Both the position numbers and the translations under genes were made by a program. This document shows positions 1 to 12,784 of a DNA stretch of 64,000 nt, in pieces. The DNA comes from Inia geoffrensis. Its lineage: Eukaryota; Chordata; Mammalia; Artiodactyla; Iniidae. Where the stretch lies: NCBI GenBank assembly GCA_036417435.1, contig CM070901.1, positions 70,108,501 through 70,172,500 on the forward strand, written 5' to 3'. The stretch's first letter is position 1. Every line of letters begins with the position of its first letter. The notes beneath the pieces are model-generated. The model saw only the letters and a program-made list of their open reading frames with translations, did not search any database and had not been told where the DNA came from.

Positions 1-283
1 AATTATAAGCTTTGACAAAGTGAGAGAGAGGCATGGACATATATACACTACCAAACGTAAAATAGATAGCTAGTGTGAAGCAGCCGCATAACACAGGGAG
101 ATTAACTCAGTGCTCTGTGACCACCTAGTGTGGTGGGATAAGGAGGGTGGGAGGGAGGGAGATGCAAGAGGGAAGAGATATTGGAACATATGTATATGTA
201 TAACTGATTCACTTTGTTATAAGTCAGAAACTGACACACCATTGTAAAGCAATTATACTTTTACAAAGATTTTTTTTTTAATT
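1..283 (+). mobile_element. L1 LINE 3' UTR fragment
   Basis: This matches the 3' UTR of the full-length L1 later in the window (43200-43450) almost word for word: GGCATGGACATATATACACT, then the CAGGGAGAT.AACTC.GTGCT stretch, then ACTGACACACCATTGTAAAG. It ends in an A/T-rich tail near 283. The 5' part lies outside the window. It is non-coding and non-functional as seen here. Confidence 0.85.
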
Positions 284-289
284 ACACAG

Positions 290-3125
290 AAAAAAAAATC
301 TTCTAACAAACAAGAGTGCAGGAGCAGATGGATTCACAGGAAAATTCTATCAAACATTTAGAGAAGAGCTAACATCTATCCTCTCAAACTCTTCCAAAAT
401 ATAGCAGAGGGAGGAACATTCCCAAACTCATTCTACAATTCCACCATCACCCTGATACCAAAACCAGACAAAGATGTTACAAAAAAAAACAAACAAGCAA
501 ACAAAAAAAAAAAACTGCAGGCCAGTATTACTGATGAATATAGATGTAAAAATCCTCAACAAAATAATAGCAAACAGAATCCAGCAGCACATTAAAAGGA
601 TCATACACCATGATCAAGTAGGGTTTATCCCAAGCATGCAAGGATTCTTCAGTATGTGCAAACAATCAATATGATACACCATTTTAACAAACTGAAGGAT
701 AAAAACCATATGATAATGTCAAAATGCAGAAAAACCTTTGGAGGAAATTCAACACCCATTTATGATAAAACACCCTCCAGAAAGCAGGCATAGAGGGAAC
801 CTACCTCAACATAATAAAGCCCGTATATTATACACCCACAGCCAACATTGTTCTCAATGGTGAAAAAATGAAACCATTTCCACTAAGATCAGGAATATGG
901 CAAGGTGACCCACTGTCACTCAACATAGTTTTACAAGTTTTATCCACAGCAATTAGAGATGAAAAAGAAATAAAAGTAATGCAAATTGCAAAGGAAGAAG
1001 TAAAACTGTCATTGTTTGCAGATGACATGATACTATGCATAAAGAATCTTAAAGATGCTTCCAGAAAACATCTAGAGCTAATCAATGAATTAGGTAATGA
1101 AGCTGGATACGAGAGTAACACACAGAAGTCTTTTGAATTCCTATACAATAATGATGAAAATACTGAAAGAAAAATTAAGGAAACTCTCCCATTTACCACT
1201 GCAACAAAAAGAATAAAATACTTAGGAATAAACCTACCTAAGGAGACAAAAGACGTGTATGCAGAAAACTATAAGACACTGATGATAGAAGTTAAAGATG
1301 ATACAAACAGATGGAGAGATATACCATGTTCTTGTATTGGAAGAATCAACATTTTGAAAATGACTATACTACCCAAAGCAATCTACAAATTCAGTGCAAT
1401 CCGTGTAAAACTACCAATGGAATTTTTCACAGAACTAGAACAAAAACTTTCACAATTTGTTTGGAAGCACTGAAGACCCTGAATAGGAAAAGCAATCTTG
1501 AGAAAGAAAACGGAGCTGAAGGAATCAGGCTCCTGGACTTTAGACTATACTACAGAGCTACAGTACTCAAGACAGTATGTTACTAGCACAAAAACAGAAA
1601 TAGAGATCAATGGAACAGGATAGAAAGCCCAGAGATAAACCCATGCACATATGGTCACCTTATTTTTGTAACAGGAGGCAAGAATGTACAGTGGAGAAAA
1701 GATATTCTCTTCAATAAGTGATGCTGTGAAAACTGGACAGCTACATGTAAAAGTATGAAATTAGAATACTCCCTAACACCATACACAAATATAAACTCAA
1801 AATGGATTAAATACCTAAGTTTAAGGCCAGACACTATCAAACTCTTAGAGGAAAACATAGGCAGAACATTGTATGACATAAATCACAGCAATATCCTTTT
1901 TGATCCACCTCCTAGAGAAGTGGAAATAAAAAGAAAAATAAACAAATGGGACCTAATAGAACTTAAAAGCTTTTGCACAGCAAATGAAACCATAAACAAG
2001 ATGAAAAGACTACCCTCAGAATGGGAGAAAATATTTGCAAATGAAACAACTGACAAAGGATTAATCTCCAATATATACATGAAGCTCAGGCAGCTCAGTA
2101 TGAAAAAAAAAAAAAAAAAACCCAATCCAAAAATGGGCAGAAGACTTAAATAGACATTTTTCCAAAGAAGATATACAGATTGGCAGCAAACACATGAAAA
2201 GATGCTCAACATCACTAATTATTAGAGAAATACAAATCAAAACTACAATACATTATCACCTCACACCAGTCAGAATAGCCATCATTAAAAAATCTACAAA
2301 GAATAAATGCTGGAGAGGGTATGGAGAAAAAGGGACCCTCTTGCACTGTTGGTGCAAATGTAAATTGATTCAGCCATTAGGGAGAACAGTATGGAGGTTC
2401 CTTATAAAACTAAAAAAGAACTACCATATGACCCAGGTATCCCACTACTGGGCATATACCCTGAGAAACCATAATTCAAAAAGAGTCATGTACCACAATG
2501 TTCATTGCAGGTCTAGTTACAGTAGCCAGGACATGGAAGCAACCTAAGTGTCCATCATCAGTTGAATGGATAAAGAAGATGTGACACATATATACAATGG
2601 GATATTACTCAGCCATAGAAAGAAATGAAATTGAGTTATTTGTAGTGAGGTGGATGGACTTAGAGTCTGTCATACAGAGTGAAGTAAATCAGAAAGAGAA
2701 AGACAAATACTGTATGCTAACACATATATATGGAATCTAAGAAAAATAATAATAATTATTATGAAGAACCTAAGGGCAGGATAAGAATAAAGATGCAGAC
2801 ATAGAGAATGACTTGAAGACATGGGAAGGGGAAGGGGAAGGGGAAGCTGAGACGAAGTGAGAGCGTGGCACAGACATGTATACACTACCAAATGTGAAAT
2901 AAATAGCTAGTGGGAAGTAGCTGCATAGCACAGGGAGATCAACTCAGTGCTTTGTGACCACCTAGAAGGGTGAGATAGGGAGCATGGGTGGGAGATGCAA
3001 GAAGGAAGGGATTTGGGGATATATGTATATGTATAGCTGGTTCATTTTGTTATACAGCAGCAACTAACATAACAATGTAAGGCAATTATACTCCAATAAA
3101 GGTGTCAATAAATAATAAAATATTT
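290..3125 (+). mobile_element. 5'-truncated L1 LINE: ORF2 3' two thirds plus 3' UTR
   Basis: The element begins inside the ORF2 linker just before the reverse transcriptase domain (coding for ..NK.AGADGFTG..), and runs through the RT, the C-terminal region and the 3' UTR to an AATAAA-containing tail near 3100-3125. It lies directly after another L1 tail. Protein similarity is spread over several frames: 474-674, 868-1473 (with the RT core FADDMILC), 1755-2153 and 2194-2547. Numerous frameshifts and stops, plus an A-run at 2102-2120, break it. It cannot encode a working protein. Its level of decay is greater than that of the L1 at 35.75 kb. Confidence 0.92.
868..1473 (+). pseudogene. L1 ORF2 reverse transcriptase segment (broken)
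   Basis: This open stretch of 201 codons encodes part of the L1 RT palm and thumb. The catalytic FADD motif is visible at about residues 50-53 (..[14 protein letters not shown]..), and it is followed by the conserved region containing KYLGINLPKETKDVYAENYK. In an intact L1, ORF2 protein copies L1 RNA into DNA at a nicked genomic target. Here the segment lacks the endonuclease, and frameshifts cut it off on both sides. It is a fossil within the 290-3125 L1. Confidence 0.85.
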
Positions 3126-3129
3126 TTTT

Positions 3130-4109
3130 TAATGCTGGAATATAACAAAAGGGAAGAATAAACTTAAAGACTTGATAACCAATCAAATTATGTATATAGT
3201 TTTACAGAGTTCAGCAAATGACAACTCTATAACAAACATGCAAAAGAAAATGACAAAAATAAAAACATCTTCAAACAGAAGAAAACTCTTGCAAAATTAA
3301 CCACCATTAATTAAATATAATTAAATGAAATAGAGAAAGACTTTTAAAAGCATTAGAGAGAAAATGATAGACATAGAAGAATGACAAAACAGATCCAACA
3401 TGCACAGTGTTGGTATCTCAACATATCTCACCATAAAACAAGCTCAACATTTAAAACTGTTAAAGAGAATTTCTCTGATATAGAGATATGCATCTACACA
3501 TTGAAATGATTGCCATCCTTTCACACTAGTCATATCCATGACTATCCAAACTCTCATGAACGTTGACCAAAATTGTTAAGTATAAGACATATCCTGGGAA
3601 ATATATTATTTTTAAATATAATGAAAAATTATATGTGACTCTGAGCAAAAATATTGATCACTAACACTAAGAGAAACCATGTAGATATAATGTTTCTTGG
3701 CAACAATATACAATGAACGATGAGAGTATGGAGACTTTCAAGAAATTCAGGGAAGGAAAGTTTGATCAAAGATTTTCATACACAGACATACAAAAGACAT
3801 AGAAAAATAGTTTTAAACATGCCAGCACTCCAGGAATATTAAAACCACTAACTTCTATTAAAGTCACTAGTTGAAGAAATGCCTTCACCAAGAGAAGTCT
3901 GGTGGATCTTTTGGCCAAAGTACTCATGGTGGACATTGAATACATATACCTAAATGTAGATCCAAGTAGTGTGTAAATGATATGTACCTGACCAAGAAAA
4001 GTAACACGCTTAAAAAATAAGAATAAAATGAAGAGAGAAATGGTGAAGTAGGAAAAGCTTACTTATTGCTGCATAAATAATAGATGAGACTCAATGACTA
4101 TCACTTAAA
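3130..4109. other. AT-rich stretch without recognisable gene
   Basis: I recognise no gene here. The sequence is A-rich on + and probably includes decayed LINE-derived DNA, but no motif is clear enough to name a family. Confidence 0.5.
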
Positions 4110-4122
4110 ACTGATAAATGTG

Positions 4123-4311
4123 GGCTTCCCTGGTGGCGCAGTGGTTGAGAGTCCGCCTGCCGATGCAGGGGATACGGGTTCGTGCCCCGGTCTGGGAAGA
4201 TCCCACATGCCGCGGAGCGGCTGGGCCCGTGAGCCATGGCCGCTGAGCCTGCGCGTCCGGAGCCTGTACTCCGCAACGGAAGAGGTCACAACAGTGAGAG
4301 GCCCGCATACC

Positions 4312-4348
<37 letters not shown>
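4123..4348 (+). mobile_element. CHR-type SINE, short form
   Basis: tRNA-Glu-derived SINE in forward orientation. It starts GGGCTTCCCTGGTGGCGCAG, carries a B-box-like GGTTCGTGCCC, continues through GATCCCACATGCCGCGGAGC and ends ..GCATACCGC followed by about 34 A. Flanking direct repeats ACTGATAAATGTG (4110-4122 and 4349-4361) are perfect and mark a recent L1-machinery insertion. Many CpGs are still present, which also argues for youth. Non-coding; any open frame across it is accidental. Confidence 0.95.
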
Positions 4349-4351
<3 letters not shown>

Positions 4352-4362
4352 GATAAATGTGA

Positions 4363-6480
4363 ATGACTGAGAAAAAGAGACTGAATATTTTTTAAAAACC
4401 AATATACTCTCAAAACAGCACTTGGTTCTATGCATTATATAAGATATATCTATAACACAGTGACACAGAAAGGCTAAAAAAATGAAGAGAAGAGAAATTA
4501 TACCTAGCACACAGAAACCAATAAAGCAAGGGTTATGATCTTGATATTTGACAACTTAAAATTCAGGCCAAGAACATTATATACACAACAAGAAAAACAA
4601 CAACAAAAGATATTTTTAATGCTAACATCTAATATTTACAATGAAGTTATAAGAAATATAAATTTATGTCCCCCTAAGACACAGATGCAAACTTTATAAG
4701 AAGGAAACTATAAGGAGAAACAGTGAGACACACAAACAATGGGTAACTTTAATAAAGATCAAGTAGAAAAATATATCTAAGGATTTAGGAAACCTAAATA
4801 GCAAATTCAGTAAGGTATCTCTTATAGGTATATATTGAACTTTATATTCTAATAAAAAAGTGTGTACTTTCTTTTCAAGACACATGAAATTTTATGAATA
4901 TTGACTATTAAGTCACAACAAAATGTCAAACAATGTCACATATTGGAAAGAATACGAACATGTTTCTTAATCCCACGTAATAAACTATTAATGGATAATC
5001 AAATAAAAAGCCTCTTCTATCTGATAATTTAGAAATACTATTAAACAATTGTTGGGTTAAAGGGGAAATATGAAGTAAAATAAAATGCTTCACAAAATAA
5101 TGCCATTATATTCTACCTATTGGAAAATATGGGCCAAGTTTAAAGCAGTGATTAGAGGAAAATTAGGACTTTAATTATATAAATACTTTTTAAAATAAAT
5201 GTTTTTATAAAACATCAGAATTTTAGAAATAGAACAATAAATTAAAGGGAAACAAAAATATAAAATTATACAAATAAAATTAAAATATAGAAATGCAGAA
5301 AAATGCTAGAATACATACAAATATGCACAAATACATTGGTTCTTTGAAAAAAGAAATTGACAAAATATACAAACTACTACTACTTAACTTGAAAAAAATA
5401 AGAGAAAAGAGGAAGCACAAATATACAGGATACAAAACGATAAGGCAATAATCATTTTAGGAAAGAAATTTTCAAATGTCATAATAGAATCCTTTGTACA
5501 AATCTTTGCAAGGAAATTTGAAAGTCTAGATATATAATTTTCTAGAAAGATAATTCCCATCAAAATAAAAATTTTTTATAGGTCAATTTCTTTAGGAGAA
5601 ATGAAGGATATTGTCATATGGCTACTCTTCAAAAAAAAAAAAAAAAACCCTGCTATGCCTACACTGTTTCAAAAATAAATTAACTAAACCTTCAAAATGA
5701 GATGATCTCAACGCCACAAAAACTGTTCCTGAAATACAATAGTAGCTCAATAAATATTTCTTCAATAAAGGGAAAAACAGTTGTTTAAGTCTCCAACACA
5801 TATAATGTTCAAAAAAATTCTTGTGAATATGTTAATCAAAAGATACAAAAAATAAAAACAAAAAAGGTTAGAAAAAAAGGTATTATTTGATGGAAAAATT
5901 GAAAAAGTAAGCTTAAAACTAAGGACAGATTATCAGAGAGCAGTAAATAACCAATAATTTGTATAAAATAAAACATATATTGTCAACAAAAGCACAATCA
6001 GAAATACCAGAAAACAAACAATTTAAAATTACCAAAACAAGTTTCAAAATGTTAATATTAATTTTAAAAATGTATTACACACTGATGGAGAAAATAAACT
6101 TCTAGTGTAGAAAATGGATTTAGTATATAGATTCTAACATAGAAATAAAATGCATCAAACATAAAAATTAGTTTCACATCATTTAAAATATAGTGCCAGT
6201 TAAAATTAAATTGAGAGGTCATTTACACTCATCAAATTAGCAGTGGTGATGTGGATTATATGACTGGCAACAACAGTATTTGCTAATATGGTTAAAAACT
6301 GTTTATAATTTTATGGAAAGAAATTCAGCAAAATGTATCAAGGCCCTTGTATATATTTATTCATTATTTCCAGTAATTCCATTTTTGAAATATATCTTAC
6401 TATAATAGATTTATGCATGAAGATGTATTTAAAGTAAGGAGAATTTGGTAGTTGTAATAGGAGCTAGTAGTACTACGCTT
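4363..6480. other. AT-rich region with probable ancient L1 remnants
   Basis: No gene is recognised. Stretches around 5090-5190 (..AAAGCAGTGATTAGAGGAAAATT..) and 6200-6420 read like decayed L1 ORF2 linker and C-terminal sequence on +, consistent with an old L1M-type element. The similarity is weak and I assign no boundaries. Confidence 0.35.
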
Positions 6481-6487
6481 AGGAAAG

Positions 6488-6665
6488 TAGTATTATGTAG
6501 TGGATGAGGGTACAGAATCTGAACACAGGCAAGTTGGATTTGGTTCCTAGTTTTTCCATTTGGTAACTGTGTGACTGTGAACAAGTTACTCTGTTAAATT
6601 TTCTTCATCTGAAAAACGGTAGCTTGAGGATTAAATGTATCTGTATATGTAAGTGCTTAAAATAT
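6488..6665 (+). repeat. MIR SINE
   Basis: The order of motifs fits the ancient mammalian MIR: GTAGTGGATGAGGGTACAGA, then GTAACTGTGTGACTGTGAAC, then ..TTCATCTGAAAAACGGTAG, then GGATTAAATG. The tRNA-derived head and central core are present in diverged form. It is a pre-placental repeat with no coding capacity. Confidence 0.75.
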
Positions 6666-6838
6666 CATGTATACATAAGACGATGTTACTAGTGGTGTGA
6701 TTTTCTTTGACTTTTTTTTTTCTGGGCTCTTTCCTCTGTAAACAAATCAGCCATTCAAAGACAGTGATTTTGCAATTTTACACTTAACCCGTCACTGAGC
6801 TTATAGAATCAAGTTATAGAATCAACAGCAGCAGTTTT

Positions 6839-7052
6839 TTGTTTTTTATTTTTTTTCCTTGCGGTACGCGGGCCTCTCACTGCTGTGGCCTCTCCCGCCG
6901 CGGATCACAGGCTCCGGACGCGCAGGCCCAGCGGCCACGGCCCACTGGCCCAGCCGCTCCGCAGCACGCGGGATCCTCCCGGACCGGGGCACAAACCGGC
7001 GTCCCCCGCATCGGCAGGCGGACTCCCAACCACTGCGCCACCAGGGAAGCCC
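6839..7052 (-). mobile_element. CHR-type SINE, short form
   Basis: Reverse-oriented CHR SINE: a T-rich tail, then TTGCGGTACGCGGGCCTCTC, ending CCACCAGGGAAGCC. Flanking repeats CAACAGCAGCAGTTTT (6823-6838) and CAACAGCAACAGTTTT (7053-7068) differ at one base. CpG density is high compared with the AT-rich flanks. Non-coding. Confidence 0.94.
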
Positions 7053-7068
7053 CAACAGCAACAGTTTT

Positions 7069-8060
7069 AATATACACACAGTATAGATGAGAGAAACAAA
7101 GAATCCATTGGGGAAAGTACACAATGTATGAGTGACCCTTCTTTAAAGTGAATCTTCTGTTTCCGTCTGTGTGTATACATGTGCACCGGCATCTTAGGTG
7201 AGAATTAAAACATATTTCTTACTCTGTCTTGCAGGTAAAACTATGAACATAGAATACACAACACAATGGGCTGACAACTTTATTGGAAAACAAATTTTAT
7301 TTTTAACCTTTTCAGGCCCCTTGATTTCCATATCTGGTGTATTTTTTTTTTTTTTTTCAGGACTGATTCTTCTCTAGAGGCAGAAGAGGAATCTGAAGAG
7401 ATTCCATCTCTTTTCATCTGAAAATGAAAAAATATGTATACATATATCCATGACACTTTACTTTCAATATTGTTTGCCTTTCCTCTCTCATAGTAGGGCC
7501 CAAAGGGGGAAATTAGAAAAAAAATCATTCAAGGCAGGAATCTATATACTTTTTCTTCCCCTGCTTTTGACCTGAGAAGACCAACTGGAGGTGAATATCT
7601 TCGAGAGTTATTTGGGCAGCAAAGAATACAGGGGCCTGAGAATGGGAAGCATGACATTGCAGGCACAGAGAACAGCTTGGACAGGGTGGCAGGAAATAGG
7701 AGAATAAACAGGAAAATTGAGTATCGAAACAATTCAGCTGGGAAGAAGTGGTGAATGCAGAGAAATTAACAATTTTATTGAGTACCTTCTTACCCAAAAC
7801 CTTATAATGATCCCTGCAAACTTCATATGTTCCAATTGCTTGGCAAAAAGGGGGGGAGGGACTATTGATAAGTTTGGTTCTCACTACACTCCAAATTCAT
7901 CTCTTCCATGTCCCAGATTTTATCCCAATATCTTTAATCATATGGACATTGAGCATGAAGTGACTCATGTCATATCACATCAGTGCTTTTTTTAGTGTGG
8001 GACAGATCCTCTGAACTCTCAGGAAAAAGCAAAACATTTGCTCTCAAGTTTCATTCCCAT
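7069..8060. other. Unassigned sequence
   Basis: I see no gene. A long pyrimidine run followed by TTTCAG at about 7345-7362 looks like a splice acceptor, but no exon of recognisable sequence follows it. The stretch at 7530-7990 holds open frames on both strands without similarity to a family I know. Confidence 0.4.
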
Positions 8061-8065
8061 AGCAC

Positions 8066-8420
8066 TTCTTTCAATTCAACAAATATTTATTGGGTACACA
8101 GTAAGTCACAGCCACTCTATTAGATGTTTGGAATACACCAATGAACAAGACAAAGATCCCTGTCCTCATGAAACATGGACTCTAGAACTTCTCACGTTTT
8201 AGGTAATTCTAGATAATGACCTCTCTTGCTCAGGAAAAGTCAAGCTCTTAGAAGACAGACACCATTCTGTTGTTCATTTGACAAAAGTTTATGTGCCAGG
8301 CACCATGCATTCACATTCATCCCTCTAACCCCATCATTATCAGAGTTCCTAGAACATAGCAAATATTCAACATATATGTGAGAGAAACAATGAGTAAACA
8401 AATTAACACGTGAATGAATC
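8066..8420. repeat. Ancient L2/MIR-like repeat pieces
   Basis: The AATTCAACAAATATTTATTG start, followed by ..CCAATGAACAAGACAAAGAT and CCTGTCCTCATGAAACATGG, is typical of old mammalian L2-related repeats. A second similar piece with ATGTGCCAGGCACCATGCAT follows at about 8290. The exact family was not resolved. Confidence 0.5.
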
Positions 8421-8429
8421 ATCACAACT

Positions 8430-9225
8430 GATTAACATATATTTGTCATGTAGCTGGTAAAGGTATTAAATGAGCAAAGAAGCTAAAGTAAGATTTATAT
8501 TGTAAAGAAAACACTAGATATGAAGTAAAAAGGAAAAAAATACCATTTGTATTTTAGCTTTTTCTTTGAGTAAACAAGTAAAGCTTCCTAAATCTCAGGT
8601 TTTCTTTTGAAATTTGGAATATTATGAGAATTAATGAACAGAGCAAGTAAAAGTATAGCCCAGAATTATACATAAGAAACCCTAATTAAATATTTCCTTC
8701 TTCCTTCCTTCCGAAGATTGATACTATGGATACCTCTTATAAACATTCTGCAATATCTCTAATGTTTTCCTTTTTCTCAACCTCAGCATTATCTTGTCTC
8801 CTTATCTAGGTACTTCCCCTATTACCACCCTCCAATCCTTATCTATCATGTACAAATAGACCATAGTTCTAAAAATATCTCCACAATTTCTGAATTGAAC
8901 ATAAGATAAAAGGTGTAACTAGTTATTATCTATGATATGGCATACATATACTGTAATATTTTATATAATTTAATGAGTCATATTCTCTAAGCTATCTATG
9001 AAATAAGGAAGGCCAAGCCATAAATGTGAAGGTTTCACATTCCCCAAAATGTGATTCCTAGGCTACAGTGGAATGCTGTTGTCCTGTCTTTTATCATAGC
9101 CTTTAAGAAAATGTTCAAATAATTTTCTGCAAACAGCTATTTCAATATTCTCATACAGATCTTCCTCCCATTCTCTCAAAATTATTTAAGCCAGTAGCAA
9201 GACTTACCACCACACTCCCAAAAAC
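8430..9225. other. Unassigned sequence
   Basis: No gene, RNA gene or named repeat is recognised in this AT-rich stretch. Confidence 0.4.
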
Positions 9226-9229
9226 AGTG

Positions 9230-9900
9230 TTCATTGTACTCCATCTGAATGGCCAAACCCAGCGACAACCCTAATGAGTGTTATGAATAGGCATTTTTCT
9301 GATTATCAACATTAGTGTAAATGCCCTGCTTGGTAATTTCACCACTCAGCACCCTAGGGAGCCATTACTACATCACTCCTGAAACAGGTCCTGCCTCTCC
9401 TCAATTGGAAACTATGACCCAAAGGGAAAATGGACCTCGAGGATCTCTTGCCAAAAAACGAGCCATGCAACAGTCCAGGGGAATTTGTTAGTTTCCTACT
9501 TTAGACTCCCTAGTGAGGTGGCTCATTAGAAATCTGGAGGCTGCTGGACATATCAGCAGAAAAGACCTGGTAACTCCCACCAGTGGATTTCCTTTGTAAT
9601 AGTTCTTGCTTTTCATCCTTTTTGTTGTAGGCCAGAATTTCCTAAGCTTTTCCATTCTGCACTCCAGCCTCTATTTCAAAGTTGAGGAGTATGTTGTTGA
9701 CTTGTATGATCTGTTTGTACATTCTGGAAATTAATCCCTTGTTGGTTATCATAGCGCCTTACAACCACCCTCTTTTCTTGATAAAAGCAATTTCCCTTTC
9801 CTTGTTCTCTGGATTTGCCTATGGCTCACCAGACTTTGCATATCCCAAATTGCAATTCCTCCGGCTATTCCTGAATAAACTTAATTTCACTAGTGAAATA
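9230..9900 (+). repeat. Possible solitary retroviral LTR or similar old repeat
   Basis: The stretch is less AT-rich than its flanks. Near its end, a GATAAAAGCAATTTCCCTTT..TTTGCCTATGGCTCACC segment and CTGAATAAACTTAATTTCAC resemble the polyadenylation end of mammalian endogenous retroviral LTRs. No TG..CA ends, primer-binding site or internal retroviral genes were identified. The call rests on style of sequence only, and a MER-type repeat is equally possible. Confidence 0.3.
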
Positions 9901-10199
9901 ACTGGCTATTATATTGTTAAAGTTGATAGTTCTATGTGTGTTATAAGATCTTTCATGCTGCATGGTGAAGAGGCTAGGGAAAATAAAAGATTTAACTAAC
10001 GTAAAAAAAGTAGAAAATATTTCAGTAAATCATCTGCAAATTAGTGAGCCGACCTATAAAGAAACATTATAATATGAGCCCTATGATATCAAATCTCCAT
10101 TCTCAGCAGATTCTATACAAGAAGTCTACAAACATAAAGAGCATGAAATAGGTTTCAAGAAGATCTGAGACCCAAATAAGGCTTGGAGAATGCACACTA

Positions 10200-10930
10200 A
10201 TGATGTTTCAGGCAGAAGAAAAAATGAGAATCTCCAGAGATGTGAAATTCTATGAAAAGTGTGAGAAAAACACAGCTTTCAGAAAGCAGAGCAACAAATA
10301 CAGTCACAAAATCAGTAAATTGCCTGAATGTGGAGGGGATGAGGGATTTCTATCTTTTCATCATAAATTCAGGATAAACAGACACAAGAAAATACACTTG
10401 GTGTGAACAGTGGCTGTAGAACAATTTTTAAGAAATAATCCGTATTCTTAAGTATCTACATAGAAGGAAAACTCCATATTTGGACACCTCTGAAAAAATG
10501 CTTCCACTAGAAATCAGGATAATGTAAAAAACAGCTTTGGGAAGAAGAGGTTTAAACTGAGCAGTTATCAATCAATTCATTCAGAAAGAGACAAGGAAGC
10601 AATGTCCACTGTGTTTCTACCACAAGTGAGAATGAATTCTGTACCTGAAAAATTCTCTAGAGAACAAAGCTGTGAATGTGGGAACAGGTTGAAAAAGATT
10701 CGAACAAGGAAACAACACAAGATCCATCTTTGCATTCAGTGAACAGCAGAGCAAGGCTGTGACTGTGGATAATGGGAGAGTCACAACACAACAGGAAATT
10801 CAGACACAACAGGAAACTCTGCAGAAATGGAAACTGGACTTGAAAGCAGCTGCAAACAGAGAAAGAAACAAAGGCACAGAAACAGTGACAGGTGATTAAC
10901 AAAGCTGAAGTTTTTGCTAGGCGTTGATTT
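10200..10930 (+). pseudogene. Possible C2H2 zinc-finger gene remnant
   Basis: A 68-codon frame at 10200-10406 contains YEKCEKNTAFRKQSNKYSHK and ends RHKKIH. Further down, broken frames give ..YQSIHSERDKE and SCECG..HKIHLC. Spaced C..C and H..H pairs with KIH endings suggest diverged C2H2 fingers such as those of KRAB-ZNF genes. The regular 28-residue period and the TGEKPY linker are not preserved, and several stops and frameshifts interrupt the reading. If real, it is a dead copy without introns over this stretch. It could also be a chance pattern in A-rich DNA. Confidence 0.35.
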
Positions 10931-10934
10931 CCCG

Positions 10935-12008
10935 ATGAATACTTACTCCAAAGCAAGGTCAGTGTAGAGGACTTAGTCAAGAGACTCAAGAAAGTATCAG
11001 AAATGGACTCCTCAGAATTACTTTGTCAATGATTACAGATCCATATTTGCTGTAGAAAGACCCTATATACAAGAACCAGAATGCAAACTATATGTTATCT
11101 TTTCTGGTTCACCCCATCCTCTTACATATGCCTCCAGAATAGACATGGTTTCCCGCTCCAGCTTCTCTGATGTGGGCAGTAGCTATTAATCACTACCCCG
11201 CACATCTGAGTCCTAGGAGTTTTATCTATTATTCAATTAATTATGTGATCCACCTATAAGCTCAGTCGACTAGATCAAGGTAGTTATTTCAATCTCTTTT
11301 ATCCATTTATATTAAGCACTGAAATATGACTTAGCATCTCCAGGGTCTTTCTATCCTTCTTCAAGGCTAAAATGTTTCCTTTGATCTGCATCCCTCCCAC
11401 AGAAAACTTCAGTTCTTTATGCCACAGTTTTATACAATAGTTATAAAATTCTGTGCAATTTGAACGTAAAATACCAATTTCCCTACCACTCACTGTGCAC
11501 AAAGATATATTCCTCCTTGAATTTTAGGGAAAAATATATTCCCTTACAAGAAAAAGAAGGAGATTTTTTAAATGTTGAGAGCATAAAAATTCAAGACTGT
11601 TCTAAAAACTCCAAGTAAAAATTGATATTCCTGAAAGATGCACTAAAAATTATTCTATCATTGTGTGTGTTTCCCTGAAACCTCTAGAGTAATGTAGACT
11701 GAATTTTGAGAAGGCTGTTCCTCCCTAGAAAAGACGCAAATAATGATTTTCATGTTTTATTCTAATATTTAGGTAAATATAGGTTTTTACTAATATGGTA
11801 TTTTTATAAAATTTATACTCAGTAATTAATAAATTAAGTCATTATTAAAATATAATAAAAAGAAAAATGCACTGATATCATGGCTTATATAGCATGAAAC
11901 TATAACTAGATATATCATAAGTAAGCACCACTTATAGTGTCATAATAATACTGTTTCAAATGAACCTAAAACTCAGTTTGTGATACTCGGACAATGAACT
12001 AGCTAGGA
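10935..12008. other. Unassigned sequence
   Basis: No gene or named repeat is recognised. The region becomes strongly AT-rich after about 11740. Confidence 0.4.
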
Positions 12009-12020
12009 GCCAGTGTTCTT

Positions 12021-12238
12021 CTTTTTTTTTTTTTTTTTTTTTTTTGTGGTACGCGGGCCTCTCACTGTTGTGGCCTCTCCTGTTGGCAGAGCACAGGCTC
12101 CGGACGCACAGACTCAGCAGCCATGGCTCACGGGCCCAGCCGCTCCGCGGCATGTGGGATCCTCCCAGACCGGGGCACGAACCCGTGTCCCCTGCATCGG
12201 CAGACGGACTCTCAACCACTGCGCCACCAGGGAAGCCC
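12021..12238 (-). mobile_element. CHR-type SINE, short form
   Basis: Reverse-oriented copy: a poly(T) tail, then GTGGTACGCGGGCCTCTC, ending CCACCAGGGAAGCC. Flanking repeats CCAGTGTTCTT (about 12010-12020) and CCGGTGTTCTT (12239-12249) differ by one base. Non-coding. Confidence 0.94.
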
Positions 12239-12784
12239 CCGGTGTTCTTTTTTCCAGCAAAAATGACTGCATTCAAATTATATTTCTTGTGAGATCAGTA
12301 TGGTGTTTCCATATAAAATGCAGGATACCCAGTTAATTTTGAATTCGGGCAAACAAAAATGACAGATTTACTCTAAGAATGTCCTAAATATTGCATGAGA
12401 CATACTTAGACTAAAAAATTATATTTGTTGTTTATCTGGAATTCAAATATAACTGGGTATCCTCTGTTCATATTTGTTAAATCTTATAAATCTAGACCAC
12501 TGTTTTTCTACCAGTGCAGGAAAGGGTAGAAAACACAAATTCCTATGGGCCCATATATTGGGAAGCTGGCTTTCCTATAATAGTTGTCACATAAACTCAG
12601 ACAATCAAATAGCTTGTTTATTCTACTATTAGTAAGGATTCTGTCATTAATTTCCATTATGGTGTGAGTATATAGGTCTCAACTATGGAATCAATTTAAG
12701 CACTCCATGACTATGACTCCATTATTTAATTCTGATATGACTTTATCCACCTATTATGTTAGAGAACTTAGTAAAGTACAAATA

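Noticed and set aside
4084..4353. Open frames of 60-100 codons across CHR SINEs (also at 6839-7124, 11956-12336, 22785-23117, 23714-24276, 44691-45238, 55209-55799, 61440-61830)
   Set aside because: All are read-through of GC-rich SINE sequence and recur because the SINE recurs. No conserved protein is involved.
7340..7420. Pyrimidine tract with CAG considered as an exon start
   Set aside because: No recognisable coding sequence, branch site context or partner exon was found.
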